Assembly (NCBI GenBank): GCA_030603665.1
Contig: JAUVXJ010000004.1
Span: 124,001 to 188,000 of the forward strand
Direction of reading: 5' to 3'
DNA length: 64,000 nt
Source: Chloroflexota bacterium
GTDB taxonomy: Bacteria; Chloroflexota; Anaerolineae; UBA7937; B3-Chlor
Position numbers and translations under genes: made by a program
The notes under the pieces: model-generated
What the model saw: only the letters and a program-made list of their open reading frames with translations
What the model was told of the DNA's origin: nothing
The model's database searches: none
In this document: in pieces, positions 27,029 through 35,886 of the stretch
How positions within the stretch are numbered: position 1 is the first letter of the stretch
Layout of the letters: each line of letters begins with the position of its first letter

Positions 27029-27256
27029 ATGGTCAATTCACCTGCAGCCAAGAGCCTGGACTACGAACGGGTGCTCCAGGCCATAGGCCGTCTGGCAGAG
27101 AAGCAGAGGTTGCGTGACCTTTGCGTGCTGGAGGTCGAAGGGGGCGTGTTGCTTCAGGGACGAGCACTGGTCAGCTCGAGGGATGGCTTCAATCTTGTTT
27201 CCAAGACCAAGGTCCTCAGTCACGCTGACTTGGAGCAGATGATACGCGAGCTGTGA
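27029..27256 (+). CDS. Small conserved-looking protein, paralogue of the next gene
   Basis: A 75-residue acidic-hydrophobic protein starting one base after the radical SAM stop. It shares a pattern with the following gene product: DYxxVLxxIG, a D..E.E.G..LQG core, and a C-terminal D...M.RE. No cysteines form a zinc site and no membrane helix is present. It may be a small partner or substrate carrier for the radical SAM enzyme. The family is not recognised. Confidence 0.65.
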   Translation: MVNSPAAKSLDYERVLQAIGRLAEKQRLRDLCVLEVEGGVLLQGRALVSSRDGFNLVSKTKVLSHADLEQMIREL

Positions 27257-27290
27257 CGGGAGTGTGTGGTTGTAGGGGGGGGGAGAACCG

Positions 27291-27542
27291 ATGCAGAAGC
27301 TCTTCCAGGGCATGCTGAAGACCGACTACCAAGACGTCCTGAGAACCATCGGTCACTACATCGATGAACACGGCTTCACGGACATCAGGCTCATCGAGAC
27401 GGAGGATGGTTTGATTCTGCAGGGCAAGATAAGCACGGGTGGAGCCAGGGGCGACAAGAAGGCGGAGACGTATCTCCTCACTGTCCAGGATGTCAGAGAC
27501 CTGATGCGAGAGGCCTACACTCGTCGAGGCACGAAGCTGTAA
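27291..27542 (+). CDS. Small protein, paralogue of the preceding gene
   Basis: An 83-residue protein. It aligns end to end with the 27029-27256 product (DYQDVLRTIGHYI, DGLILQGKI, LTVQDVRDLMRE), so the pair arose by duplication or has similar partners. The ribosome site sits in a run of nine G bases followed by AGAACC, a stretch prone to sequencing or polymerase slippage but outside the coding part. It is 37 bases ahead of rmlB. Function unknown. Confidence 0.65.
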   Translation: MQKLFQGMLKTDYQDVLRTIGHYIDEHGFTDIRLIETEDGLILQGKISTGGARGDKKAETYLLTVQDVRDLMREAYTRRGTKL

Positions 27543-27579
27543 TCCGGTCAAGACGCTTGCTTGAGGGAGGTCTAGGATC

Positions 27580-28605
27580 GTGGAGAGTTTGTTGATCACC
27601 GGTGGCGCTGGATTCATCGGGAGCAACTTCGTCCATTACGTCCTTGAGAAGTACCCCAGCTGCAGAGTCGTCGTCTACGACAAACTGACCTACGCGGGGA
27701 ACCTGGACAACCTGCGAGACGCAGCAGGTGACCCCAGATACAGCCTCGTGCGCGGGGATATCTGCGATGAGACACTCGTCGAGGAAGTGGTTTGCGAGCA
27801 CGAGATCGATGCCATAGTCAACTTTGCAGCCGAGACACATGTGGACCGCAGCATTCTCGAGCCGGGCAGTTTCATCCAGACGGACGTATACGGCACTCAC
27901 GTGCTCTTGGAAGTTGTCAGAAAGCTCGGGCTACAGAGGATGCTGCACGTTTCAACGGATGAGGTGTACGGCAGCGTCACGGATGGCTCGTCGGTGGAGA
28001 CGGACAATCTGCTCCCCAACAGTCCCTACTCCGCCAGTAAGGCAGGCGGAGACCTGATGTGCCGGGCCTATCACGTCACCTATGGGGTCCCGGTGGTCAT
28101 CACTCGCGCCTCCAACAACTTCGGGCCCCACCAGTACCCGGAGAAGGTCATTCCTCTGTTCATCACCAACGCACTGGATGACAAGCCGTTGCCCCTCTAC
28201 GGAGACGGCTTGAACGTCCGGGATTGGCTGTACGTCCTCGACCATTGTGAAGCGATCGATCTCATGCTACGGGAAGGCCAGGATGGGGAGGTGTACAACG
28301 TCGGCGCAGACCGCGAGCTGACCAATCTAGAGTTGACGCAAACGATCCTGGACATGATGGGAAAACCGAGCAGCCTCATTCAGCACGTCGAGGATCGACC
28401 GGGTCATGACCGGCGGTACTCCCTCGATTCCAGCAAGATTCGGAAACTTGGCTGGCGGACTCGCCACCGTTTTGAGGATGCGCTGGAAGGGACCGTTCGC
28501 TGGTACACGGACAACCGCTGGTGGTGGGAGAAGCTCAAGGCGGGGGACTTTGAGAGCTACTACCACGAGCAGTACGGTACACGCCGAGTTCTGGCTGATT
28601 CTTGA
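27580..28605 (+). CDS. rmlB: dTDP-glucose 4,6-dehydratase
   Basis: A 341-residue extended short-chain dehydrogenase. It begins with TGGAGFIGSNFV (NAD-binding), has STDEVYG with the catalytic Asp-Glu pair, and YSASKAGGD with the catalytic YxxxK. RmlB forms dTDP-4-keto-6-deoxyglucose, the precursor of rhamnose and other 6-deoxysugars. GTG start follows GGGAGGTC. rmlC and rmlD are not in this window, so the end sugar is unknown. The 3' end overlaps the convergent hydrolase gene by 71 bases. Confidence 0.94.
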   Translation: MESLLITGGAGFIGSNFVHYVLEKYPSCRVVVYDKLTYAGNLDNLRDAAGDPRYSLVRGDICDETLVEEVVCEHEIDAIVNFAAETHVDRSILEPGSFIQTDVYGTHVLLEVVRKLGLQRMLHVSTDEVYGSVTDGSSVETDNLLPNSPYSASKAGGDLMCRAYHVTYGVPVVITRASNNFGPHQYPEKVIPLFITNALDDKPLPLYGDGLNVRDWLYVLDHCEAIDLMLREGQDGEVYNVGADRELTNLELTQTILDMMGKPSSLIQHVEDRPGHDRRYSLDSSKIRKLGWRTRHRFEDALEGTVRWYTDNRWWWEKLKAGDFESYYHEQYGTRRVLADS

Positions 28606-30295
28606 AGGTGAGTACTGCTCGATGAACGCCTGAATCGCCCCTGAAGGCACAATAACAATCTTCCAGGAGAGTCTCCACGCGGTACGGTACCTCGTGACCG
28701 TCTATGGAGACTCTTTCGATTTCTCTACCGCGGGGCAAGAGCACGGCCATGTCGAGGGCGTTGGGGTGGTTCGATCCATAGTCCAACACGACAGACCCCG
28801 TTTGGTATCTGTAGTCATAGGAGAGGTAGAGACCGGTGGCCGGCTGGATAACGCGGACCTGGCCATGGTGCTTCCCCAACCGGGGACGCAAGCTGATGCC
28901 GTCCCTCTCTATGGTGACCCCATAGAGGCCGGTGAGGATGGCCTCAGCCATAGTGGCTGCCGCGCTTGCGTAGTTGTGCGATCCCCATCCCTGCCCTTCG
29001 GAGGGCGTCTGCCACTCGAAGATCTGACCGGGATGGAGGGACCATTCCCGGGCCACCATCCTCAGGTGGGCCAGAGCCGTTGAGGACTTGCCGTTCTCGA
29101 ACTCGGCTGTGATCTGCACACCGCCCCACCAGTCCCAAAGACCCCCGTTCTGGTACTCTCCAGCCGACATTTGCGGGTGAGAGAAGAATCCCGGCGGATA
29201 GGGAGGGAAGATGCTGAGGCCCGGCTTGCTGGCTCCAGCAGAAAGGCGGGCACGTTCCAGGCTAGCCAGCACCTTGCTGGAGCGTGAGGGATTGCTCAAC
29301 CCCACGTATGCCACCATTGAGTTGGAGATGCTGACCATCTCGTCCTCGGGGAAGGGGTGACTGAGGGGCGTGACATGAAGGTGGATGCGGTAGGACTCAT
29401 ACTCGTCGTTCCAGAGTCTCCTGTTTGTGGAGAGGCGGATTCGTTCAGCTCGATCTCGGAGATCCTCTGCTCTCAGGTCAGCCCCAGTCGCTCCGTTCAT
29501 CTCGGCGAGCTGGAGCAGAGCGCGGTAGGTCAGGGCCTGATCGTATATGGAGCAGGTCCAGTGATTCGCGCCTGGGTCGAGGTCGGTGGGATAGGCGGAG
29601 GGTTCGGACTTCACGTCTCCCCAGTCGGTGGTGTGGCCTCGCTTGATCAAACCCATCGTAGGGCAAAAGCGATTGGCGTACAGCCACTCCATGGCGCGAT
29701 TCAAATGTGAGAGAACGCTCTCTCCCCCCACCTCTTTCCACAGCCAGTCTGCGCCCCCAGCCATCGCGTAGTAGTGGTATGCGGCATTGATCAAGTGGAC
29801 TTCTTCGTCCGACACGACTGTGGCTTTGTCGATGTGGCCGTCGGCCGCCACGATCGCGCTTACTGCGCCATCGCCAGGAACGTCCCCGTCCGCACTCGTG
29901 GTCGTCGGTCCATACTGCCGGCGCAGAAGTTCCTCTATAGGGGTTCTGAGGTGCTGATCACCGTAGAAAGAGGAAAGAGCTGGCATCATCGTAGAGAGGT
30001 CGCGCACATAGATCATGCCATACTCGCCAGCTGGCATTAGGCCGTACACGGGACCCTCTTCACCTTCGAACTGCGTCTCGCAAGCCAGGAAGGTGCCAAT
30101 GATGCTCTCACGCATCGCTTCGATGAGGGGATAGTCAGGGAGGTGCCATGACGTAGTGATCGGAGGCGAGTTCAGGCCCCGGTAATCTATGGGCGGCGGC
30201 GTTGCCGGACAGGCTCCCCTGGTGACAGGCGGATGGAGGTGTGACAAGACCACTGTGCCCACAAGCGCCACGAACAGAGCGCCCAGGCGGGCCAC
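28535..30295 (-). CDS. Secreted six-hairpin (alpha/alpha barrel) glycoside hydrolase-like protein
   Basis: The protein is an (alpha/alpha)6-barrel enzyme of the GH15/amylo-1,6-glucosidase superfamily by motifs such as YVRDLSTMMPAL, GDGAVSAIVAADGHIDK, WDWWGGVQITAEF, and WQTPSEGQGWGSHNYA. The frame opens to 30388, but the GTG at 30295 gives a signal peptide (VARLGALFVALVGTVVLSHL) without overlapping the upstream gene; that start is preferred. Likely action: release of sugars from a surface or extracellular glycan. It is downstream of a GT-C glycosyltransferase, which may indicate glycan turnover. Confidence 0.75.
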   Translation of the reverse strand: MARLGALFVALVGTVVLSHLHPPVTRGACPATPPPIDYRGLNSPPITTSWHLPDYPLIEAMRESIIGTFLACETQFEGEEGPVYGLMPAGEYGMIYVRDLSTMMPALSSFYGDQHLRTPIEELLRRQYGPTTTSADGDVPGDGAVSAIVAADGHIDKATVVSDEEVHLINAAYHYYAMAGGADWLWKEVGGESVLSHLNRAMEWLYANRFCPTMGLIKRGHTTDWGDVKSEPSAYPTDLDPGANHWTCSIYDQALTYRALLQLAEMNGATGADLRAEDLRDRAERIRLSTNRRLWNDEYESYRIHLHVTPLSHPFPEDEMVSISNSMVAYVGLSNPSRSSKVLASLERARLSAGASKPGLSIFPPYPPGFFSHPQMSAGEYQNGGLWDWWGGVQITAEFENGKSSTALAHLRMVAREWSLHPGQIFEWQTPSEGQGWGSHNYASAAATMAEAILTGLYGVTIERDGISLRPRLGKHHGQVRVIQPATGLYLSYDYRYQTGSVVLDYGSNHPNALDMAVLLPRGREIERVSIDGHEVPYRVETLLEDCYCAFRGDSGVHRAVLTFKNQPELGVYRTARGSSSQSPPP

Positions 30296-30330
30296 TCTCG
30301 CTCCGGCATTGAGTGCTCTGCGGCCAGGGA

Positions 30331-31641
30331 TCAGCCTTTCTCCGTGGTCGTCCCGGGTAGCGTCCTGTAGATCCGATAGACCATCCACAACGAGGCTGCT
30401 GTCAGCAGGCTGCGGAAAATGGCAACGACTGCCTTGTAGTTGGTGTACGACTGGATAATCAGCTCAGGCGCGGTGAGTTCCGAGAAGAAGGTCGGGTTGA
30501 GAGGCAGGAACAGCCACCACGTCGTCTGCGTGCCCCAGTTCAGCAAATAGAAGGCATAGCCCACAATCTGTACGAGGTGGAACCATGCCAGCCGTGGCTG
30601 CTCGGCGATCTCCAGGGCCAGAAGAGGCAGAAGTGCAAAGAAATACTGAGGGTTGAAGAAGGCGAAGGAGAAGAGGACCAGGAAGACCATTAGCGAGTAC
30701 TTGCGCAGTACCTGGTATGAGGACAGGTCTCTCTCGGTGCTGCTGAAGAGGAGGAGAGCATAGCCGATGATGAAAATTACCAGTTCGTCGTAGAGGATGA
30801 TGGGGAGCTTGGCAGCGAGGAGGAACTGGCCATGTGCACGATCCAGGAGAGCGATGATCGTGGGCAGCGCTCCGGAAACGACCGTCAGCACGGCCACAGC
30901 GCCAAAGACGAGAGCGCCCAGAAGGATGCGTTTCTGCTGCCTGAGTTGCTGGAAGGCACCCAGGAGGTAGAAGGGCGCAAGCGCCGCATCCATGACTCGT
31001 GAGAGGATGGCCAGCCCAAGTGCGGCCAGGGAAGAGAATGGACGGTGGCGGGAGAAGAGATACAGGCTGAGCAGCACAAAGAAGCCCGCCGCCACGTCGT
31101 AGCGACCGTAGACGTAGGAGATGTATAGGCCGATAGGATTGAACATCCAGAATGCGAGACCGATGATTGCCTGCCTGCGCCGACCGCTGAGCAGTGCCAG
31201 GAGGACAAAGGCCGAGGCCAGGTCGAAGATCAGATGAGGAAGCTTGAGAATGAAGAGGGTGAGGTGAATCCGTGGCGCCGTGGCTATCTGCATAGCCAGA
31301 GCGAAGGCCCCCTGATAATCTGCCTGACTCAACATGCTCCATGCATCCGGCCAGATGAGTTCGGTGGGGGAAAAGGCTCCTTGAAAGACCCATATCGTGG
31401 CAGAGTAGAGTAACAGTGGGATGGGCTGCACCGACATGTCCTTGGTGACCTGGCCGTGCAGAGCAAGGTTCTGGGCGTGATAAGTAACCCAGAAGAGGTC
31501 TGGGTGGAACGCTATAGGCATCAGCACTAGGCGGACCAGGACACCGAGAGCCAGCAGGACGAAGACGGTTCGTCCAAACGAGTTGCCTTGCCGAAGTGTG
31601 GACACCAAGGAGACCGGGCGGGAGTTCTTGATTCGACGCAT
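30331..31641 (-). CDS. GT-C family integral membrane glycosyltransferase
   Basis: A 436-residue multi-spanning protein, roughly 11 to 12 hydrophobic helices. An early acidic residue lies in AFHPDLFWVTYHAQNLAL, in the first external loop, as in lipid-linked mannosyl- and related GT-C transferases, and many loops are short. Such enzymes use polyprenyl-phosphate sugars and act at the outer membrane face. Substrate unknown. Its start is six bases after the molybdopterin enzyme stop, so the three genes from 33663 form one transcript despite having no obvious metabolic link. Confidence 0.75.
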   Translation of the reverse strand: MRRIKNSRPVSLVSTLRQGNSFGRTVFVLLALGVLVRLVLMPIAFHPDLFWVTYHAQNLALHGQVTKDMSVQPIPLLLYSATIWVFQGAFSPTELIWPDAWSMLSQADYQGAFALAMQIATAPRIHLTLFILKLPHLIFDLASAFVLLALLSGRRRQAIIGLAFWMFNPIGLYISYVYGRYDVAAGFFVLLSLYLFSRHRPFSSLAALGLAILSRVMDAALAPFYLLGAFQQLRQQKRILLGALVFGAVAVLTVVSGALPTIIALLDRAHGQFLLAAKLPIILYDELVIFIIGYALLLFSSTERDLSSYQVLRKYSLMVFLVLFSFAFFNPQYFFALLPLLALEIAEQPRLAWFHLVQIVGYAFYLLNWGTQTTWWLFLPLNPTFFSELTAPELIIQSYTNYKAVVAIFRSLLTAASLWMVYRIYRTLPGTTTEKG

Positions 31642-31647
31642 TGTTTC

Positions 31648-33663
31648 CTAGAGCTTTCTCACTCGGCAGCGCATGTCCCTGAACGGAGGAGTGGCAGATA
31701 ACGGATCACAATCCACATCGTCCACAAGCCAGTTGGCGTTGTGTGCCCCTGCCCACCCGTGGGGGATCGAAATCGTCAGGGGGTGGATGTCATTGGTGGC
31801 CCTAACTCTGAACGCTGCCGCCCCAACGCGGGTTTCTATGCTCACCTCATCGCCGTCATTAACGCAGAGTTTCGACGCCAGGGATTGACTTATCTCGGCC
31901 AGGGGTTCGGGATGACCTTTGCGCAGGGCTGGTACGTTGCGATGCTGTGAGTGATAGAAATGGGGTACTCTGGCGCCCGTTATCAGGTGATACGGATATG
32001 AATCGCCCTTCGGCCATTCAAGGGGAGCCGCGGGGAGCGGATCGTGCCCTTGCTCCTCGAGAGACTGGCTGTACAGTTCGATCTTGCTCGAAGGGGTGGT
32101 AAACCCATCCTTCAGCACTTGACCGTGGTTGGTGGGCGTCGCAGGTTCGCGGCCGGTCCATCCGGCCTCGGACAGCACGGCGTCGAGAGCCTGCTGGTCG
32201 CTGTGGAAGGGGAAGTGCTGCCCGTACCCCAGCCTGCGGCCCAGCAGAGAGAGCCACCTCCATTCGGGAAGGGCTTCACCCTGTGGTTCTACGACGGGGG
32301 TCCTTGTCCGGACGGGGTAGTCTGTTCTCAACGACTGGACACTGATTTCGCCTTTCTCCAGGAAGGTACAGGCTGGGAGGACCAGGTCCGCAAACTCTGT
32401 GGTGTCGTTCATGAAGAGGTCGTGGACCACAACCAGGTCTAGCTTGGCCAGAGCTTGTCGGACTTTGCCGGTATTGGCGAAGCAGGACATGGGATTGCCC
32501 TCGATGACCACAAGACCGCGTATGGGATAGGGCCTCTCGCTCAGGATGGCGTCAGGAAGGAGGGAGCTCGCGTCTCTGGCCAGGGGAAACCTGTCTTGCC
32601 AGAAGCTCTTCGCTCGTTGGGGAAGGTCCTTGGGCACCGCCAGACTCTTGAGCCGACGATACGGCGTGAGCATCAGCCCTCCCCGGATATCGACGTTGCC
32701 CGTGATAGCCACGAGTATCGCCATGGCTCGCAGGGTCTGCGTGGCGTTGCGGCAGTGTTGAACTCCCTGACGTCTGTCCAGAGAGGCCGGCCTGGTCGTT
32801 GCGAAACCGGTGGCCACCTCCGCTATCACCGAAGCGGGGACGTCAGTGATGCGCTCTGCCCACCGTGGAGTATAGGGGGTGACATGTTCAGTCAGTTTGT
32901 CGAAGCCGATGGTATGGGCAGAAACGAACTCCTCGTCGTAGAGGCCGCTCTTGATGATGTGGCTTATCATGGCCAGAGCCATGGCGAGATCTGTGCCTGG
33001 TCTGATCTGGATATAGGTCTCGGCCTTGGCGGCGATGGGTAGACGTCGCGGGTCGATGACCACCAGCCTAGCGCCGCGTCTGCGGGCCTCCGTGATGTCG
33101 GCGGATATGCCGTGATAGCGGTGAAGGTGTGTGGCAACGGGGCTAACACCCCACAGAATCATGTAGTCTGCGTTCTTCAAGTCGCACCAGGGCATGGGCG
33201 GGCGGCCAAAGGTATGGCTGTAGGCCAGGATTTTCGGCCCTACGCATACCGACCACGTGCCGGTAACGTTCGGGGTGCCGTAGAGCTTTGCCAGCCGCTC
33301 CAGCACTGACCCATCGACAACCTTCGCCGTGGTGCCCCGATAGAAGGCAAGTGCCTCAGGTCCCCACCGTTCCTTCAGGTCTTCCAGCCTGCTGGCGATG
33401 AAGTCTATCGCGTCTTCCCAGCACACGCGCCGGAAGGGACCGCCTTTGGTTACTCGGAGGAGTGGGTGCAGGACTCGGTCCTTGGCGTACAGGATCTCGG
33501 CAGCATTCCGGCCCTTCACACATAGCTTGCCGCGACTCCATCGATCCTCCGGGTCACCTTCTACCCTGAGAACCTTGCCATCCTCAACTTGCACAATCAT
33601 ACCGCATTCAGCGCGGCAGATCTGACAGAAGGTTCTTGCGCTACCATCGCTGACCAGAGCCAC
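31648..33663 (-). CDS. Molybdopterin-dependent oxidoreductase (DMSO reductase family)
   Basis: The enzyme has an N-terminal 4Fe-4S site (Cys13, Cys16, Cys20 and Cys48, from CQICRAEC and CVKG), a molybdopterin-binding core (GTTAKVVDGSVLERLAKLYG, DPRRLPIAAKAETYIQIRPG, GNVDIRGG, EGNPM), and a C-terminal beta-barrel (VNDGDEVSIETRVG, ending IPHGWAG). A Cys in TWSVCVGP is in the usual Mo-ligand region but equally could be incidental. The start at 33663 (GTG, with GGGAGG seven bases upstream) is preferred over 33741, which lies within the promoter. No electron-transfer or membrane-anchor subunit is adjacent, so it may be soluble. Substrate unknown. Confidence 0.88.
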   Translation of the reverse strand: MALVSDGSARTFCQICRAECGMIVQVEDGKVLRVEGDPEDRWSRGKLCVKGRNAAEILYAKDRVLHPLLRVTKGGPFRRVCWEDAIDFIASRLEDLKERWGPEALAFYRGTTAKVVDGSVLERLAKLYGTPNVTGTWSVCVGPKILAYSHTFGRPPMPWCDLKNADYMILWGVSPVATHLHRYHGISADITEARRRGARLVVIDPRRLPIAAKAETYIQIRPGTDLAMALAMISHIIKSGLYDEEFVSAHTIGFDKLTEHVTPYTPRWAERITDVPASVIAEVATGFATTRPASLDRRQGVQHCRNATQTLRAMAILVAITGNVDIRGGLMLTPYRRLKSLAVPKDLPQRAKSFWQDRFPLARDASSLLPDAILSERPYPIRGLVVIEGNPMSCFANTGKVRQALAKLDLVVVHDLFMNDTTEFADLVLPACTFLEKGEISVQSLRTDYPVRTRTPVVEPQGEALPEWRWLSLLGRRLGYGQHFPFHSDQQALDAVLSEAGWTGREPATPTNHGQVLKDGFTTPSSKIELYSQSLEEQGHDPLPAAPLEWPKGDSYPYHLITGARVPHFYHSQHRNVPALRKGHPEPLAEISQSLASKLCVNDGDEVSIETRVGAAAFRVRATNDIHPLTISIPHGWAGAHNANWLVDDVDCDPLSATPPFRDMRCRVRKL

Positions 33664-33687
33664 TCCAAACCTCCCACTCGCGGCAGT

Positions 33688-33716
33688 ATTATAAGACCCA
33701 TACCGTACCGGGGCAA
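33688..33716 (-). promoter_or_regulatory. Promoter of the molybdopterin enzyme operon
   Basis: Minus strand TTGCCC (33711-33716), 17 bases, TATAAT (33688-33693). It sits 24 bases upstream of the preferred GTG start of the oxidoreductase and inside the longer alternative frame. Confidence 0.75.
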
Positions 33717-33893
33717 GCTTCCAGGCTGAGGGGTGGCTCAAGCTCAGACATCCGAACTTGGTTCACGCTTTGATACGCATAAGGGCTGGTACTCCGAGAG
33801 GGGCGTCATGTGGCTTGGACACCTCCCGTGAAACAGCTACACGCGCGTGTGAATATCTTGGATGCCCGTCTGTCATTGTGGACATAGCTGTGA

Positions 33894-33899
33894 TAGAAT
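33894..33899 (+). promoter_or_regulatory. Extended -10 element, probably giving a leaderless message
   Basis: TAGAAT with TGA directly upstream lies only eight bases from the ATG at 33908; no ribosome site is seen in between. A -35 is not convincing. If used, translation would start near or at the transcript 5' end. Confidence 0.4.
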
Positions 33900-33907
33900 C
33901 CCGCCAT

Positions 33908-34771
33908 ATGATCGAGTTTTCAATCTCCACCTCGCTCATCAGGGGAGAGACATCAGGACTGCAACACCTGCTTAGCCTGAACGACTTCAAGAAGGTGGAA
34001 ATCGGCTTCTACGTCGAGGAGACCCTGCCACGGGTCATGGATCTGGTCATGAGGCAAGGCCTCAGCTATGGATTCCACGATCCACTGCCGCGGCTGCCTA
34101 CGTACGACTACCCCTTCCTCACCGATCCCGATGAAGAGAAGCGCTGGAGAACGTTGGACTCGATGTGTCGCACGATGGAGTCGGCCGTCACCTACGGGGC
34201 GGAGTACGTCATCGGACACATACCATCTGTGATCTGGGAGCCGCGTCCGGCGCTCAGCGACGCCCGGGTCGTCGAGCTGGCCCACAATAGCTGTAGCGAG
34301 CTGTCCAATTGGAGCCGGGAGTCTGGCATCCCCTTTGTCCTCGAGAACGTCGGACCCAACCCCTACTTCTTCCACTTCGATGCCTTTGTGGGGATCATGA
34401 GAGCCTTTCCTGATCTGGAGTTCTGTCTGGATATTGGGCATCTGCATCTGATGTCCATATACGCGGGCTTCAACTCTCTGGAGTTTGCCTCTGCGATGGC
34501 TCCATATACCACCATCGTGCACGTTTACAATGCCACTCCGGAGATGTATCGCAAGTATCACCACGTGCCCGCTCATCCGTCGCAACTCCCGCAGGATGGG
34601 TGGGCTGATGTTGCTGGCATCTTGGGGCGCGTCTTGGACGGGCAGCAGAACGATCTCACTGTTGTCTTCGAGTACTCCCCGCAGTACCCGGCTGAGGATC
34701 AGTACATGAGCGAGGGCATGGATTGGGTCAAAGGGGTAGCGAGAGGAGGGGGTCCTATTTCTCGAGAATGA
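33908..34771 (+). CDS. Xylose-isomerase-like TIM-barrel protein
   Basis: A 287-residue protein with a TIM-barrel (AP endonuclease 2/xylose isomerase-like) fold. Metal-site-like residues occur in [28 protein letters not shown], and VFEYSP, in the order expected for the His/Glu/Asp ligands of this superfamily. Start at 33908 ([10 protein letters not shown]) is preferred to 33758, where the extra residues have no fold-like sequence. The 3' end overlaps dtd by 17 bases in convergent orientation. Likely a sugar isomerase, epimerase or hydrolase; substrate unknown. Confidence 0.78.
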   Translation: MIEFSISTSLIRGETSGLQHLLSLNDFKKVEIGFYVEETLPRVMDLVMRQGLSYGFHDPLPRLPTYDYPFLTDPDEEKRWRTLDSMCRTMESAVTYGAEYVIGHIPSVIWEPRPALSDARVVELAHNSCSELSNWSRESGIPFVLENVGPNPYFFHFDAFVGIMRAFPDLEFCLDIGHLHLMSIYAGFNSLEFASAMAPYTTIVHVYNATPEMYRKYHHVPAHPSQLPQDGWADVAGILGRVLDGQQNDLTVVFEYSPQYPAEDQYMSEGMDWVKGVARGGGPISRE

Positions 34772-35192
34772 TGGTTACCGGACCATCGTTGTGCAACTCG
34801 ACCATCATCATGGCACCGAACACCCCCGTCTCGACGCGGAGACCCTCTTCCTCCAGGTAGGAGACGAACTTTTCGATCAGCGGCTCGGCGATGTCTGGAG
34901 GTGCAGCCTTGACAAAGCTTGGCCGTCTGCCTTTTCGGGCATCCCCATAGAGGGTGAACTGCGAGACAACCAGCACATCCGCATTCACATCCAGCGCTGA
35001 GCGGTTGAACTTACCTTCGTCGTCTGCGAAGATCCGCAAGTTGGCGATCTTCTTCGCCAAGAATCTGGCTTCGGACTCTCCGTCGTCGTGCGTGACGCCG
35101 ACCAGTACGACCAGCCCGCGCTTGATGCTGCCGACTGTCTCCCCATCGACCAACACGGAAGATCGGCTCACTCTCTGTATCACTACTCTCAT
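34755..35192 (-). CDS. dtd: D-aminoacyl-tRNA deacylase
   Basis: A 145-residue DTD with the two conserved motifs [17 protein letters not shown] and the C-terminal NDGPVTI. The homodimer hydrolyses D-aminoacyl-tRNAs, protecting translation. Length and motifs are typical; the start has [15 protein letters not shown], the standard N-terminus. Confidence 0.96.
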   Translation of the reverse strand: MRVVIQRVSRSSVLVDGETVGSIKRGLVVLVGVTHDDGESEARFLAKKIANLRIFADDEGKFNRSALDVNADVLVVSQFTLYGDARKGRRPSFVKAAPPDIAEPLIEKFVSYLEEEGLRVETGVFGAMMMVELHNDGPVTIILEK

Positions 35193-35221
35193 TCTGGGAC
35201 CTCAGTCAACTACCCTAGGAT

Positions 35222-35250
35222 TTGACCGGGTAGGAACAATCTGGTATGCT
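35222..35250 (+). promoter_or_regulatory. Promoter of the ABM-like gene
   Basis: TTGACC (35222-35227), 17 bases, TATGCT (35245-35250) with TGG before it. About 39 bases from the ATG at 35289. Confidence 0.68.
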
Positions 35251-35288
35251 TGAAGGTGTGGTGACCTAGCACGACAAGAGGGTGGACC

Positions 35289-35588
35289 ATGATCAAGCTG
35301 CTCATGAGTTGGGATATCAAGGCCGGCAAAGAAGCCGAGTACATGGAGTTCGTGACGCGGGAGTTCACGCCCAAACTGATGAAGATAGGAATCCAACCGA
35401 CCGAAGCCTGGTACACGGTGGTGGGGAACGGTCCTCAGGTGTTGGCTGGAGGCATCACCAAGGATCGAGAAGCAATGATGAGCATACTGGAAAGCGAGGA
35501 GTGGCAGGGCCTGGAGACGAAGCTCCTCGACTACGTACGCAACTACAAGTACAAGGTGGTGCCTGCCACCGGTCAGTTTCAACTCTAG
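35289..35588 (+). CDS. Small dimeric alpha-beta barrel (ABM-like) protein
   Basis: A 99-residue ferredoxin-like-fold protein: MIKLLMSWDIKAGKEAEYMEF is the first strand plus helix typical of dimeric alpha-beta barrel monooxygenase-like or stress proteins, with a second strand (QVLAGGITKDRE). Catalytic residues are not certain. It stops four bases inside the convergent fmdB gene. Function unknown. Confidence 0.65.
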   Translation: MIKLLMSWDIKAGKEAEYMEFVTREFTPKLMKIGIQPTEAWYTVVGNGPQVLAGGITKDREAMMSILESEEWQGLETKLLDYVRNYKYKVVPATGQFQL

Positions 35589-35878
35589 TCGCCCGATCGT
35601 TCTGGGGTCTTGTCCTTGGTACGGGCTGTATCCTTTTCTTTCGCCTTCGCCCCGTCTCCATCTCCCCCTGGCAGCTCCTTGGCTGCCTCCTTTGCGGGCA
35701 GCTGACGGTTGTCGGTCACGTAGAATCCCGAACCCTTGAAGATGATGCCCACGGGTTGAATCACGCGGCGGACCGAACCAGAGCACTCCGGGCAGGCCGT
35801 GACTGGTTCATCCGAGAAGTGTTGGAATACTTCGAATCTGCGCTTGCAAGTCTCACACTCATACTCATAGATCGGCAT
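35585..35878 (-). CDS. FmdB-family zinc ribbon regulatory protein
   Basis: Residues 1-45 form the FmdB zinc ribbon: MPIYEYECETCKRRFEVFQ, followed by CPECSG, giving two CxxC zinc knuckles. Residues 50-97 are a Lys/Glu/Asp-rich disordered tail. FmdB-type proteins are small putative regulators found widely, role uncertain. Start at 35878 (MPIYEYE) is chosen over the 12-base longer frame. Its ribosome site GGAGGTG overlaps the end of a decayed response regulator gene. Confidence 0.85.
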   Translation of the reverse strand: MPIYEYECETCKRRFEVFQHFSDEPVTACPECSGSVRRVIQPVGIIFKGSGFYVTDNRQLPAKEAAKELPGGDGDGAKAKEKDTARTKDKTPERSGD

Positions 35879-35886
35879 CTGTCCAA

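Noticed and set aside
27270..27285. Run of nine G bases as a coding slippage or frameshift site
   Set aside because: It lies in the ribosome site of the 27291 gene, outside any coding frame.
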